A stretch of DNA of 64,000 nt from Membranipora membranacea. Lineage: Eukaryota; Bryozoa; Gymnolaemata; Cheilostomatida; Membraniporidae. The position numbers and the translations under genes are program-made. The DNA lies in NCBI GenBank assembly GCA_914767715.1, contig OU612066.1, positions 34,632,283-34,696,282 on the forward strand, given 5' to 3'. The notes below the pieces were generated by a model that was not told where the DNA came from, did not search any database, and saw nothing but the letters and a program-made list of their open reading frames with translations. This document shows positions 39,554 to 50,848 of the stretch, one piece after another. How positions within the stretch are numbered: position 1 is the stretch's first letter; every line of letters begins with the position of its first letter.

Positions 39554-40608
39554 TCTTAAATGAAGTTGCATTTCTAGCCACATTTTGCATAGGCTGCCAC
39601 TTGACTATAGACCTTGAGTGCTGCTGTTAGACGTAATAATAATATTAAATATAATATGCACTTCAATGTTTTTCAGTATCCCTTTTGGAGCCTATGAGAA
39701 TATGCTTACGTTAATTAATACAGATCAACTCATCTGATTAGCGTCCCATACAACACCTACCACTCGTCTCATAACGCCTTTTGCTATCGCCTGTTTTCAG
39801 TGCTTATTCCGAACAGCATAAATTTTTGTATTAGTCGGAGCTATATTATATTCAGTAGGGAGTTGTACGCTCCTAGAGAATGAAAGGGAAACTCGTTGAA
39901 ATGAACTGTAGCTCTGGCATTATTGGTAATACACATGTAATAATGAGGTCACAACATGTAGCACAGCTACACTGAAAAGATTAGTATGACAGATGACAAA
40001 TGACAAACGCTTTGCTGACATTGATATTTCACCCTGTACATATTGTCTGGTGTATTTGCAGGAAAGATTCTGTTGATTTAAGGTTTGATCGATTGTCGGC
40101 AAAATAATTTTAGAAAGTGTAATGTATACAGGTAGGTTGATTGAAATAAGACCAGAAATGTCTGTAAAATAAAATGCAATGGTCTGTTGTGAGATGGAAT
40201 GAGTTGTCTTCTCAGAGAACAATTGGGCACAACTTCAACAAAACTTAACGCCTAATAACACAGTATTTTATGTCTATCAGGATGTCTATGAATAACACTA
40301 TTTGGCCGACTATAATGACAGACAATTGTGGTGACACGGAAGTTTTTGAACAGTTGCTTACCTTAATCTCAGACTCTCTACCCCTTTTTGCATTGTTTGC
40401 TGATAGTCATTCTGCGCCAGGCAATCTCTATGACCGATATACAAAGGTGTCATATATAGAATTAACTTATAGCCTGTCAGCATCGAGAATCCTCTTTTCC
40501 ATCCTCAGGAGTGGGAGATACTAAGTATAGCATAGAGTGGATAGAACACTCTATATTCCCCATCAGTAGTGGATGTTTATGAATTGTCATATTTTTGCGG
40601 ATTTGCAG

Positions 40609-40799
40609 CACAATCTCCCCGGTTTCCTCGCGCAAGGATTAATTTGATCCCTGGTACCACCTCAAGAAGTGGAGTGGAAAACATAATGGTATCACTTTTC
40701 GAGGATTTTCACGTACTACAAGGGAGAGTACCGGCTTTGATTCCACCTCAAAGCAATCACATGGATTGTCTAAAGACAATGAGGAAGAATTTTCAGGAG
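40609..40799 (+). CDS. Possible upstream exon, unrecognised
   Basis: Acceptor ATTTGCAG, donor GTAATT, phase 1 to 0. Open for 63 codons with strings such as ARINLIPGTTSRSG and MVSLFEDFHVLQGRVP. It sits before the duplicated small exons of the nucleotidyltransferase-TPR gene and may be one of its 5' exons. Its end phase does not fit the next exon found, so a connecting exon would be missing. A weaker candidate with an ATG (40282 to about 40458) lies just upstream. No domain was recognised. Confidence 0.3.
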
Positions 40800-41146
40800 G
40801 TAATTTTTAAAAATGATACAAAAGTGTTTGTATATGCCATTATGCATTAAGGGGTTATCTCAAATATATGTATGTGCTATGTCGGAGCACTCTGGGCTTT
40901 GAGGTGTACTACAGGTATATACACCTGGTACATCAGTGTTCACACTGTCATATTTTCTATATAGGCCTACTGGTGTATGTATGAAGGCGAATTTGCGTCA
41001 CTTATGTGTCAACAGGGACAACTGCGTTCAGAAACCTCACAATAAGGGAATATGCCCTTATAGCAAAATAATCCTCAGAGAAATAATTTTTGAAAACTAA
41101 GAAACAATAGATTGGATTAAGGTGCCCAGTCAGGACATAAAGGGTA

Positions 41147-41480
41147 GATAGCCTGTCTCTACAAGTTTTGTTCTGTGGGGGGGGGGGGGGAAAGCTCGTC
41201 AACTCTTGCACTCCTCGATGTCGAGCTGTTTAGATTAAATATTGTCTTTTCTTCTGTGCGGGTAGATCACATTTTCATCACACTAATCCATTGTATCGGA
41301 AAACGAAGTTGTGTTCCTGAAAAGACACCTCCGTTTTCCTATACAGACTGATTAGTGTTATCAAGATGTTATCAACCCAATCTCAAGAGAAGACAATATT
41401 TGATTTAAACAGATCGGTATCGAGCAGTGCAAGAGTTGACAAGCTTTGTCCCCCCCCTCCCACCCACCAAACAAAGCCGG
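41147..41480. mobile_element. MITE-like inverted-repeat element, family 1 copy B
   Basis: A larger relative of 31338-31491. The left arm AGCCTGTCTCTACAAGTTTT passes through a G-run into TCAACTCTTGCACTCCTCGA and TAGATTAAATATTGTCTTTT; the right half repeats these inverted, ending ACCAAACAAAGCCGG. The middle has a further inverted pair (GGAAAACGAAG / CCGTTTTCC). It holds no coding capacity. Confidence 0.6.
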
Positions 41481-41738
41481 TTATACCCGGGTGTTTACCC
41501 TAGTGTATACCCTGGTGTATACCCCGGTGAATACTCTGGTGTTTACGGGGTATACATCGGTTTATAACTTGGTGTAAACCCTGGTGATTACCCTGGTGTA
41601 TTCCCCTGTGTATACATCAGTGCATACCCGGTATATACCCAGTGTATACCCAGTGTATACCCCGGTGTATATCCCGGTGTATACACCAGGGTATATCCCA
41701 GGGTATATCCCAGTGTATACTTCGGTGTATACCCTGGT
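41472..41738 (+). repeat. Minisatellite with GTATACCC-type 11-13 bp units
   Basis: About 20 degenerate units of the form GTGTATACCC(T/C)G. Because the core GTATAC is self-complementary and is flanked by GGT/ACC, long parts can fold as hairpins or be read on either strand. Sits directly between MITE copy B and the acceptor of the exon at 41761. Confidence 0.85.
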
Positions 41739-41760
41739 CATCCTCTAAATACTATTATAG

Positions 41761-44700
41761 GTAGCAGAGTAAATGAGGCTGACAGCAAGTATAATGGAGC
41801 AACAATTGGTTCAGGAACCGCTCAAATATTACAGGTATCGTAATTACTGGCCACCAAATTAAATTCAGAGTTGCAAAACTAGTCCAGGTTTGAGGAGCGA
41901 TTCACATTTCTCATGGCACAAGGGAAATTAGCAGACACAATCAGTCTTACACATGAAAAATGAGTCCCTAGTGACTGAGAATAGAAATAATACACTTCTG
42001 TGGTCTTCTTAGCAGTCAGCGAGAGAAACAATGTCAGACAAGGGAAAATATAATGTCAGTGGTTCTACAGCAGTATAACACTTGGCTAATGGGACCCACA
42101 GAAGATTGCCTAGACAGAGTGCTGCCGCTGCTGCTGCTGCTGCTGCTGCTACTGAGAAGGTCTCAGCGCTACCCCAGGGGAATTCAGGAGGATGGGGAGA
42201 ATGCTCGAGGTATGCTTTTCAAAAATTGTGTTTAAATCTGATGTATTTCTATTGAGCGTACTTGATTCAACCTTCATTCTAAAAAATCACGTATACTCAA
42301 CAACACTTAACATAACTGTTGGCACGAACTACACAGAGCCACGCAATTGCAATAGAAATTCATTATATCGATGAGAGCCAAATTCGTAAACATTATCAGA
42401 TTAGCCCAAGATGAGCTTCAATATGCGATCACATCAGTACCTATCATTGCAAGGAACCTGATTCAATTCACTGGGCACTTGTGCATTGGTTCTCCCTTTA
42501 CATATACCATCATACGCAGAGGAACATCAAGAATCCGAAGCACGTGATAGATCACCACCTGAAAACTTTAAAAAAGTACTGTTTTAAGAAAATCCATTCT
42601 GGCGCCATAAGGTTGTTTCATATAAGCAGTAACCTAATTGTCCGGTGTTCTTTGAAAACCATGGGTGACATCCACATGTCTTCTGGAGAATATGATCTCA
42701 TGCTATTATCCTCAATGATTTTAAGAAATGCCATTTAGTCTGTTTAAACAAGGATTTTCTATCTGGTTCACAGCTGGCAGAATCCATGAGGCTGACAGCA
42801 GGGCTGCCGATGAGAGAGCTGACACACAACCCCCACCACAACTATCACAGGTAAATATAAGATAATAAATAGATAATAAAACAAGCTCAACTAGACAGGG
42901 CCAATGAGCCATCATTCTATTATGGAAAATGAGAAAAATGACTAATCATCTGTTGAATGCTTTGCTGTATGAAGACAAAACAATGATGGGATATGCGATG
43001 GTGGGACTGAAAGCTCATATCTGGCGTCAAGGAAATATACTTCTACACAATACAGTTTTCCTAGATGACAAAATAGTTTTCTAACATATAATCATTCTTT
43101 GAGAAAGAGAAGTGTGGGACTGTCAATATTATGCTGCATTGAAAGGGGATTAAAAACTCTTCTCTGTGTTTTTTCACAAAAATTGTGACTTCAAAATGCT
43201 GCACTATCGCTCAGGAGTCAGGTATTGTCTGACCAGACCTTTTTAGGACACAACTCCCATTTTGTATTTTTTCTTTCATAAGATTGGTTGGTTCAATTCG
43301 ATGTTATTTTTTAGTGCAAATAACATTGAAGCAACCAAGCATCTAACCTTGCACAGTCTAAGAAGACAATAATGGCTTGCAATTTTTTCTCCAGACGTAC
43401 ATGCTTTCTACCAATGTTGTACTCACTTACTGGGCATATCAGCAGCTACCTTATTTTGCACTACACTCATTGAAGGTGCTTTCTCCTCTCAGAAGTATTT
43501 GCAGATGAGTAGGTTCTAAGCATCTGAGAATGTGACTTCATTCGCTGATTTTTACCACTATTCTCCGATTGTAAAATAACTGGTTGATGACTGGGGATGG
43601 ATTTTCTTGAACTTACGGCTTGTAATAGCTTTTGATATACTAAAAGCGCAAATCTGTCTATCTGTCAATCTCTGTATTCTATGATTGCCTTATTTCAGGA
43701 AGTCAAAGTCAAAAGTTGGAAGAAAGAAAGGAGGCAAGAGAGTTGGCCTTCATCAATATAGTAGTGAGTCTGAAAGTGATGATACAGGGTGTACAAGCTT
43801 CAAAATAGTAACAAGACAGAGAATCGCAGCCAGGCAGGGCAACCATACAGACTTGTCTAAAGGTGAGATTTTATTTATGATTTATACTTGAAAGATGATG
43901 TCACGGCTGACCTGAGCTTTGGAGAGCCTGTTATAAAAGGCGCTGAAATTAGATCTTTACTTACTGCATTACAGCACAAAAAGTTGAGGCTGCTGCTGTA
44001 TGATGATATTCCTTAAGGGCGCCCTTTCTCTCCTGCAATAAAGAAAGCGATAAAATAAGTCTCTCTGGGTTGTCTGTTTGTGGTGTAGAGTTGATGCCTT
44101 GAGTGTGTTTATACTGGCTTGTATTTCCCTAATTAAAGTGAGTGGCAGTGGTATGGAGGCTGACAGCAGATCTGCTGGAGAAAGAATAAGCGGACAAGAT
44201 CCTCGGTTGTTATCACAGGCAAGTTTTGCTTTGTTCAAGATGTGAGCAATCCGTAGAGCAATTATATAGTGATATATCATCCTCTCAACAACATTAAGAG
44301 GCTGAACATTAGTATATGACCCTATAAGGTTGCAAAAAATTGGTATCAGCAAAAACATATTAAATATGTGATCTCCGATGCTATGAGAAATTACTGTGTG
44401 ACAACAAAATTATAGCAATTGAAAACAAGCTAGAATCTTCAGATATTGAAGCTGTCATATAAATACATGTTTAAATGGCACAGAATGCTGGACTTGGGAG
44501 AATATTCATGAGTTTGATCAGTATACCTTTGAAAGGAAAACAGTTGTGCTGATGACCAATATGTAGGACTAAATTATGATCTATACTCAAATACTATTAG
44601 AATTCAATTATTACTCCGCATCCGAAGAATTTAAAAATAATTATTGGCTTGATTGTGCAGAAAAGTCTTCCGAGTTCCATCAAGTTGCCAAAATGGAAAG

Positions 44701-47700
44701 ATGTCAGGAGTTATCAGGTCGGGTCAACAACTACCAATTCGTTTTCTTTGTTCAATTTAAGATATTTGTAGTCTGGCGTTATCCCAGTTACATAGAAACT
44801 AGTATGCTCCCTTTATTTGAGTGTTTCACTGCAATATAAGTTTGCTATAAAAAAAGTTTTGTTTATGATCCGCACAAAATAGGCAATGACAATATAAAGC
44901 CACAAATTTGATATAAGGATTGCGTTTGATTTCACAGTGGGATGAAGATGCTCTAAAGGACTTTAAATTAAACTACAGACGATGTGGTAAATATGACCTT
45001 CGAGCGCAGGTGCCCCATCTATCCAAATTAGCAAATCATTACAGGCAGAAATACGAAACTAGTCGGCAATGGACAGACTGTTTGAAGGTAATTCATGTTA
45101 AAATATGTTTCTGAATGCATAGCTGTTTAAAAGATGATCCAAAACTCTTGAAAGTATCACTAGTTTTGTGCCTCTCTTTATCATGCATTGTAGTTTCGCA
45201 GAACATTACCTTTAATCTCACACTTGACAGGTTAGATAACACATATACTCCCTTGATTGATTACCACGGTGATATTGCTATATATTTTTACAGGCGCATT
45301 CCCTCTACAACTCATTATCAAGAAGAGAACCTTCTGAGACATTGTGGAAGCAGGAGGCATTCAAAGTACAGAAGAGCTTCTGGGGTGATAACTGCAGTCT
45401 GAGGTATGATGAACAGATTCAACTAACAGAAAAACTAAAATCAGACCTTGAGTCCATAAGAGACAGATTTAGACAAGACATTAAAGAAAGTGATAAGCTG
45501 GTGAGTCAGATTGACAGTGAAGACTTAGCACTGCCTAAGAAATTTTATACTCGCATGAAAACAATATCGCTGAACTGTTCTGATAAAATGAGCGAGTTTG
45601 CTGGAAAGATCATTGATGAGAGTGTCAGCATGCTCAAGATTAAGCCTCCCTGTTCATTTGAGGCTGTCGCTATAGGCTCATTAGCTCGTGGGGAGGCAAC
45701 TCCATATTCTGACTTGGAGTATCTCTTTCTCACTGAAAATGATACAGATAAGGCCGTCGCATACCTTGAGATTTTAGCACTCACTACTTATTTTTCGATT
45801 GGTAATCTTGGTGAAACAAAGCTTTCATACATGGCTATTGAAGAGTTGCATGGTTGGTTTGATGACAGGGCTAAAAGTGGGTTTAAGATAGATGGTCTTT
45901 CTGATGGAGCTGGAAACATCCCAACAGGAAGCAGCATGTGCAATAAGAACCATTTTATTGTCATTCCAAAGCAGCTGGCTGACAAGCAAAATAGAATTCT
46001 AAAAAATCCAGATCCTAAAGAATCAATCAGAGGGGATCTTACAGCTATGCTGACATACACCAAATCATTATACTTATATAACCATAACAAGATGCAGGAA
46101 ACCCTTTTACAACAATTCAGAGCTTCAATCGGACCAAAACGGTATAACTTTAGAAACAAGATTAGAAAAGATGCAAATATGGAAATGTTACAATCTGATG
46201 CTCAAAAATTTAGGTTTGTCCCTGATGATGACCTCTGCCAGAAAGGATTCAATGCTGATGTAAAAAAAGAGCTCTACAGATTTCCATCGATATTGTTGCT
46301 AGATATTTGCATAGTGAGTGAGATTTCAGAGCAGAACTCTTTGGTATCCTTAGAAAAGCTTAATTGTGACAAGATCATCTCACAAGATTTATGTGAAACC
46401 CTGAAATATTTATTAGCCTCCGCTACCTATATCCGGCTTGCCGCATATGTTTACCATGACTCGCACGATGACAGAATTTCTCTCTCACAGAAAATAATGC
46501 ACAAAATCACACAGCAAAACAGCAATAAACAAAGTGCGAGGAGATGGTTCCTACCAAGCAGTCTTTTCTCAAAGATTTGTGCTCATATGATTCCCCTAAA
46601 AGACACCTTAGGTAGATGCAAACTCAAATCTTTAGAAGATTTGGCAGAGTACACCACCACAGCCGACCCATGGTGGTCAAATGTTACAGCGTTATACTAT
46701 AGTGGAAATCATTTCCAAGCTCTATCAAAATTCATGGAAGAATACCCACGATTTTATCATACACCTGTAGAGTCACTTCTACAGTTAGACTCAATATCGC
46801 TCAACAGTAAGCAAAACTTACTTGGTATAATATCAGAAACACTTTTCTGGTGTCAGAAGCACAAAGCAGCGCTCAGTATATATCAGTATATGACTGGTAA
46901 TCAGATCGGAGACTATAGGCAGCGAATAGCTGCCTGTCACTTTCACCTGGGGGATCATAATAAAGCTATTGTAACCTTGAACAGTATACAAACTAAAACT
47001 GCTTACGTATATTACTCATTAGGATATACATATATAGATGCAGGGCAGTTAGAGAAAGGAGAGTATAACTTGTTACAAGCATTACAGATACACTGTGACA
47101 CTGCTGCAAGAGATGAAATCACAGATTATTACGGTAACCCAATAGTGTGTACATCAGGATTCAATACTCACAAATTAGACCTTTTGAGTGCAGCTTCACC
47201 GATAGACATATTAGATATAATAACTAATGTCACACCTAACATATTACTATGTCTGATATCACTGGGTACTGTGTACAGTGAGCAGAAGCACTATGATGTA
47301 GCTGAGAAGTATAATCTAAAATCGCTTGAGTTTTTGTATGATCTGTATGGAGAAGACGCAGCAGTAGGAAGTGTAGCTTATACACTGAATAACTTAGGTA
47401 TCAATTACAGAGCCATGAAACAATACAGTAAGGCTAAGCAGAGTTACACAGAGGCATTATCTATATATAGAGAGATAGTACAGGGTGCAGACAGTGGGTA
47501 TACAGCTAAGATACTGAATAATTTAGGTTATAATTACAGTGCCATGAAAAAGCACAGTAAGGCTGAGCAGAGTTACACAGAGGCATTAACTATATATATA
47601 GAGAGATATCACAGGGTGCAGACAGTGTGGATACAGCTGAAACACTGTATAATTTAGGTAATAATTACAGAGCCATGAAACAATACAATAAGGCTAAGCA

Positions 47701-49600
47701 GAGTTACACAGAGGCATTATCAGTATATGGAGAGATATCACAGGGTGCAGACAGTGTGGATACAGCTATTACACTGAATAATCTAGGTAACAATTACAGT
47801 GACATGGAACAATACATTAAGGCTGAGCAGAGTTACACAGAGGCATTATCTATATATAGAGAGATATCACAGGGTGCAGGCAGTGTGGATACAGCTAAGA
47901 TACTGAATAATCGAGGTAACAATTACAGTGACATGGAACAATACAGTAAGGCTGAGCAGAGTTACACAGAGGCATTATCTATATATAGTGAGATATCACA
48001 GGGTGCAGGCAGTGTGGATACAGCTAATACACTGAATAATCTAGGTAACAATTACAACGGCATGGAACAATACAGTAAGGCTGAGCAGCGTTACACAGAG
48101 GCATTATCTATATATAGAGAGATATCACAGGGTGCAGGCAGTGTGGATACAGCTAAGATACTGTATAATTTAGGTAATAATTACGGAGCCATGAAAAAAT
48201 ACAATAAGGCTAAGCAGAGTTACACAGAGGCATTATCAGTATATAGAGAGATATCACAGGGTGCAGACAGTGTGGATACAGCTAATACACTGAATATTCT
48301 AGGTAACAATTCCAGTGACATGGAACAATACAGTAAGGCTGAGCAGAGTTACACAGAGGCATTATCTATATATAGAGAGATATCACAGGGTGCAGACAGT
48401 GTGGATACAGCTAGGACACTGTATAATTTAGGTAACAATTACAGTGACATGGAACAATACAGTAAGGCTGAGCAGAGTCACACAGAGGCATTAACTATAT
48501 ATAGAGAGATATCACAGGGTGCAGGCAGTGTGGATACAGCTAAGATACTGTATAATTTAGGTAATAATTACGAAGCCATGAAACAATACAATAAGGCTAA
48601 GCAGAGTTTCACAGAGGCATTATCAGTATATAGAGAGATATCTCAGGGTGCAGACAGTGTGGATACAGCTAATACACTGAATAATCTAGGTAACAATTAC
48701 AGTGACATGGAACAATACAGTAAGGCTGAGCAGAGTTACACAGAGGCATTAACTATATATAGAGAGATATCACAGGGTGCAGGCAGTGTGGATACAGCTA
48801 TTACACTGAATAATCTAGGTAACAATTACAGTGACATGGAACAATACAGTAAGGCTGAGCAGAGTTACACAGAGGCATTATCAGTATATAGAGAGATATC
48901 ACAGGGTGCAGACAGTGTGGACACAGCCTATACACTGAATAATCTAGGTAACAATTACAGTGAAATTGAACAATACAGTAAGGCTGAGCAGAGTTACACA
49001 GAGGCATTATCTATATATAGAGAGATATCACAGGGTGCAGACAGTGTGGATACAGCTAAAACACTGTATAATTTAGGTAATAATTACAGAGCCATGAAAC
49101 AATACAATAAGGCTAAGCAGAGTTACACAGAGGCATTATCAGTATATAGAGAGATATCACAGGGTGCAGACAGTGTGGATACAGCCTATACACTGAATAA
49201 TCTAGGTAACAATTACAGTGAAATTGAACAATACAGTAAGGCTGAGCAGAGTTACACAGAGGCATTATCTATATATAGAGAGATATCACAGGGTGCAGAC
49301 AGTGTGGATACAGCTAGGACACTGTATAATTTAGGTAAAAATTACAGTGACATGGAACAATACAGTAAGGCTGAGCAGAGTTACACAGAGGCATTATCTA
49401 TATATAGAGAGATATCACAGGGTGCAGACAGTGTGGATACAGCTAAAACACTGAGTAATTTAGGTTATAATTACATCATGACAGGAGACATGATTAAGGG
49501 AATAGAGAAACTGAAGGATGCTCTGAATATTTATGTTAGCCAATTTCAAGGAAAGGATAAGATCGAAATCATTCAGAGTTATCTCAGAAAACTAAACTGA
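41761..49600 (+). CDS. GlnD/DUF294-like nucleotidyltransferase fused to a TPR array (frameshifted)
   Basis: Candidate exons: 41761-41834, 42071-42209, 42774-42850, 43699-43862, 44139-44218, 44938-45087 and one large exon, 45294-49600. Phases agree from 43699 onward; one link (42850 to 43699) does not, so an exon is missing or these are alternatives, and the initiator was not located. The large exon begins with a basic helical lead-in. It then has a nucleotidyltransferase signature, GSLARGEATPYSDLEYLF (45675 on), with the Gly-Ser and Asp-x-Glu of the pol-beta superfamily, then a helical KKELYRFPSILLLDICI region as in PII-uridylyltransferase relatives, then an array of TPR-like repeats. The chemistry, substrate and biological role in animals are unknown to me. 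A 2-bp insertion at 47591-47600 breaks the frame in the second repeat, giving a stop at 47655-47657. Confidence 0.75.
42071..42209 (+). CDS. Possible exon containing a CTG (poly-Leu) run
   Basis: Phase 0 to 1, fitting the EADS-type exons on both sides. The frame reads QYNTWLMGPTEDCLDRVLP, then nine leucines coded by (CTG)7 CTA CTG, then RRSQRYPRG. The triplet run at about 42128-42153 would be length-unstable. Confidence in translation is limited because no homologue is recognised. Confidence 0.4.
43699..43862 (+). CDS. Basic, Ser-rich exon of the nucleotidyltransferase-TPR gene
   Basis: Acceptor TATTTCAG, donor GTGAGA. It encodes a strongly basic start (KSKSKVGRKKGGKR, like a nuclear localisation signal), then an acidic Ser-Glu stretch (SSESESDD). 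It ends in phase 1, matching the third EADS exon at 44139. Confidence 0.5.
45294..47420 (+). other. Nucleotidyltransferase and helical linker region
   Basis: The part of the large exon before the repeat array, about 709 residues. The pol-beta-type motif is at 45675-45719, with the two carboxylates coded at 45711-45719. It is followed by a segment of about 200 residues with conserved-looking RGDLTAMLTYTKSLYLYN and KKELYRFPSILLLDICI, typical of the domain after the catalytic fold in DUF294/GlnD relatives. From about 46680 the sequence becomes TPR-like with irregular spacing. The plus-strand frame is uninterrupted here. Confidence 0.75.
47421..49486 (+). repeat. Sixteen-unit 129-bp TPR-coding tandem array
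   Basis: Sixteen consecutive units of exactly 129 bp (43 residues), except unit 2 which carries 2 extra bases. The consensus opens QYSKAEQSYTEALSIYREIS, continues QGADSVDTA, and closes with a TLNNLGNNYSDME-like segment. This is the kinesin-light-chain-like long TPR spacing rather than the classic 34. Units differ by only a few bases, far less than expected of old TPRs, so the array was recently expanded or homogenised. Two unit types alternate irregularly: KAEQ...SIY...SDME and KAKQ...SVY.... A terminal degenerate unit (DMIKGIEKLKDALNIY) and stop at 49600 follow. Confidence 0.93.
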
Positions 49601-49983
49601 AAATTAAAATAGATTCTGCGTAGCTTAAAATGTTGAGACTTCAGATATCCCCATCAATAATGCTCACATTACCCAAGCACCCGTTCCTAACCAACCATGC
49701 AGCTCCGACAATTAAACTAACATCATATGATTACATGATGTAAAAACTTTCATATCTAACTTGATGCATGTGTTTTTATGTGTGTGATCCATGTACCTTT
49801 CATCATACAAGTCCATCATCGGCTTAGTGGCGTGTATTATCTATTTCTTTTTATTTATTTATTTCTCAACGTCATATTATTCTCATTCTCTTTTTATCAA
49901 TTTTGTTGTACCAGTGGTTAAATGTCATCTAAAGAAGTTCCATGCTTCCAATGTTCCAATTTTACTAAATGGGGTCATTTGAA

Positions 49984-50160
49984 TATCATCTTGAATTGTC
50001 TGTCTATTTCTGTATATATCTGCTTATCTATATATCTGTCTTTAGGTGTTTATATCTGCCTATATTTTTCTATATTTGTCTATATCTGTCTATCTGTCTA
50101 TGCCTATTTCTATCTTTCTATATTTATCTATATATTTCTTGTCAGTACATTTCCTTTCTA
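49984..50160 (+). repeat. TCTATATCTG-like simple repeat
   Basis: A pyrimidine-rich imperfect run of TCTATATCTG/TATCTGTC units downstream of the TPR gene and just outside the left end of the transposon. The reading frames over it are Tyr/Ile/Leu/Ser-rich artefacts. Confidence 0.75.
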
Positions 50161-50368
50161 TATATTTCTGTCAGGATATAAACTAGTAATATCATATCGC
50201 ATAAATATGTTCTGATTTTTGATGATGTCTCATCTAGTAGCGATATTCTAATGAAATCCACCAAAGATGGAACCACTATTCCCCTCTTTTTCCTTCTGCA
50301 TGATGAAGTATAGATACAGGAAAAAACCTGCCATTATTTGAATTAAATTAAAATTAACTAACCACAAT

Positions 50369-50661
50369 AGACAGTTTTCTGAGCTCCAATTTGAGGCTAA
50401 TTTTGGAGTTGCCCGCTCTCTGTTTCGGTACTTTTAACACACACAGCATAGGAAAAAGGTGCTAAAATGGGGCTTATCTCGAAAACCGCTCATCAGAGGA
50501 AAAAAATTCCTTTTGATTCAGCACCGGCACCCTTGAAAACTAGTAGGTAGCGGGTTTGCAAAAAATTTTGGGGATCATAGGTATGATTTATATCGATTTT
50601 TATTTTGAGAGCTAGCCACTGAGCTGATAGAACATATGGCAGGTCTGGGGACACTGGTCCT
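50369..50661 (+). repeat. Left terminal inverted repeat
   Basis: Starts AGACAGTTTTCTGAGCTCCA and ends near GGACACTGGTCC. Contains GCTCATCAGAGG and GATTCAGCACCGGCACCC, shared with the right arm. The base pair AT at 50367-50368 precedes it. Confidence 0.9.
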
Positions 50662-50848
50662 AGTATTTCCGTACTATGATAAGGTTTAAACTTATTCTGG
50701 TCAATCATAATACACTGTAAGCAAAAGGACCGGAAAAATAGTTAACATTCCATGAGGTGTATCGATAATTTATCTTGATATCATAATATGAAGTTATCGT
50801 TGAGATACCTGTAAGAAATATACGCAGCGGTTACATGACATCACTAAT

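Larger units (their letters stand above)
41761..44218 (+). repeat. Triplicated small exon with an EADS motif
   Basis: Three exons, 41761-41834 (74 nt), 42774-42850 (77 nt) and 44139-44218 (80 nt), share a phase 1 to 0 layout. Each reads a short variable lead, then Glu-Ala-Asp-Ser-Arg/Lys, and ends in Leu-Ser-Gln or Leu-Gln at the donor. All lengths are 3n+2, so each copy could be used interchangeably. The third uses a GC donor (CAG|GCAAGT) in place of GT. Between them lie the exons 42071-42209 and 43699-43862. Confidence 0.6.

Noticed and set aside
45545-46159. Minus-strand frames opposite the nucleotidyltransferase
   Set aside because: They lie entirely within a long coding exon with a recognised domain on the other strand.
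47590-47660. Programmed ribosomal frameshift
   Set aside because: No slippery heptamer was recognised, and the event is simply an extra TA in a TA run; mutation or error explains it.
48801-49007. Minus-strand frame over the TPR array
   Set aside because: A repeat shadow: the same Leu/Cys-rich phrase recurs with the 129-bp period.
47421-49486. CRISPR-like array
   Set aside because: The repeat is a continuous 129-bp coding unit with no unique spacers, in an intron-bearing animal gene.
49791-50215. Hydrophobic plus-strand frames near the TPR gene's end
   Set aside because: They arise from the TCTATATCTG simple repeat; composition alone explains the Tyr/Ile/Leu content.
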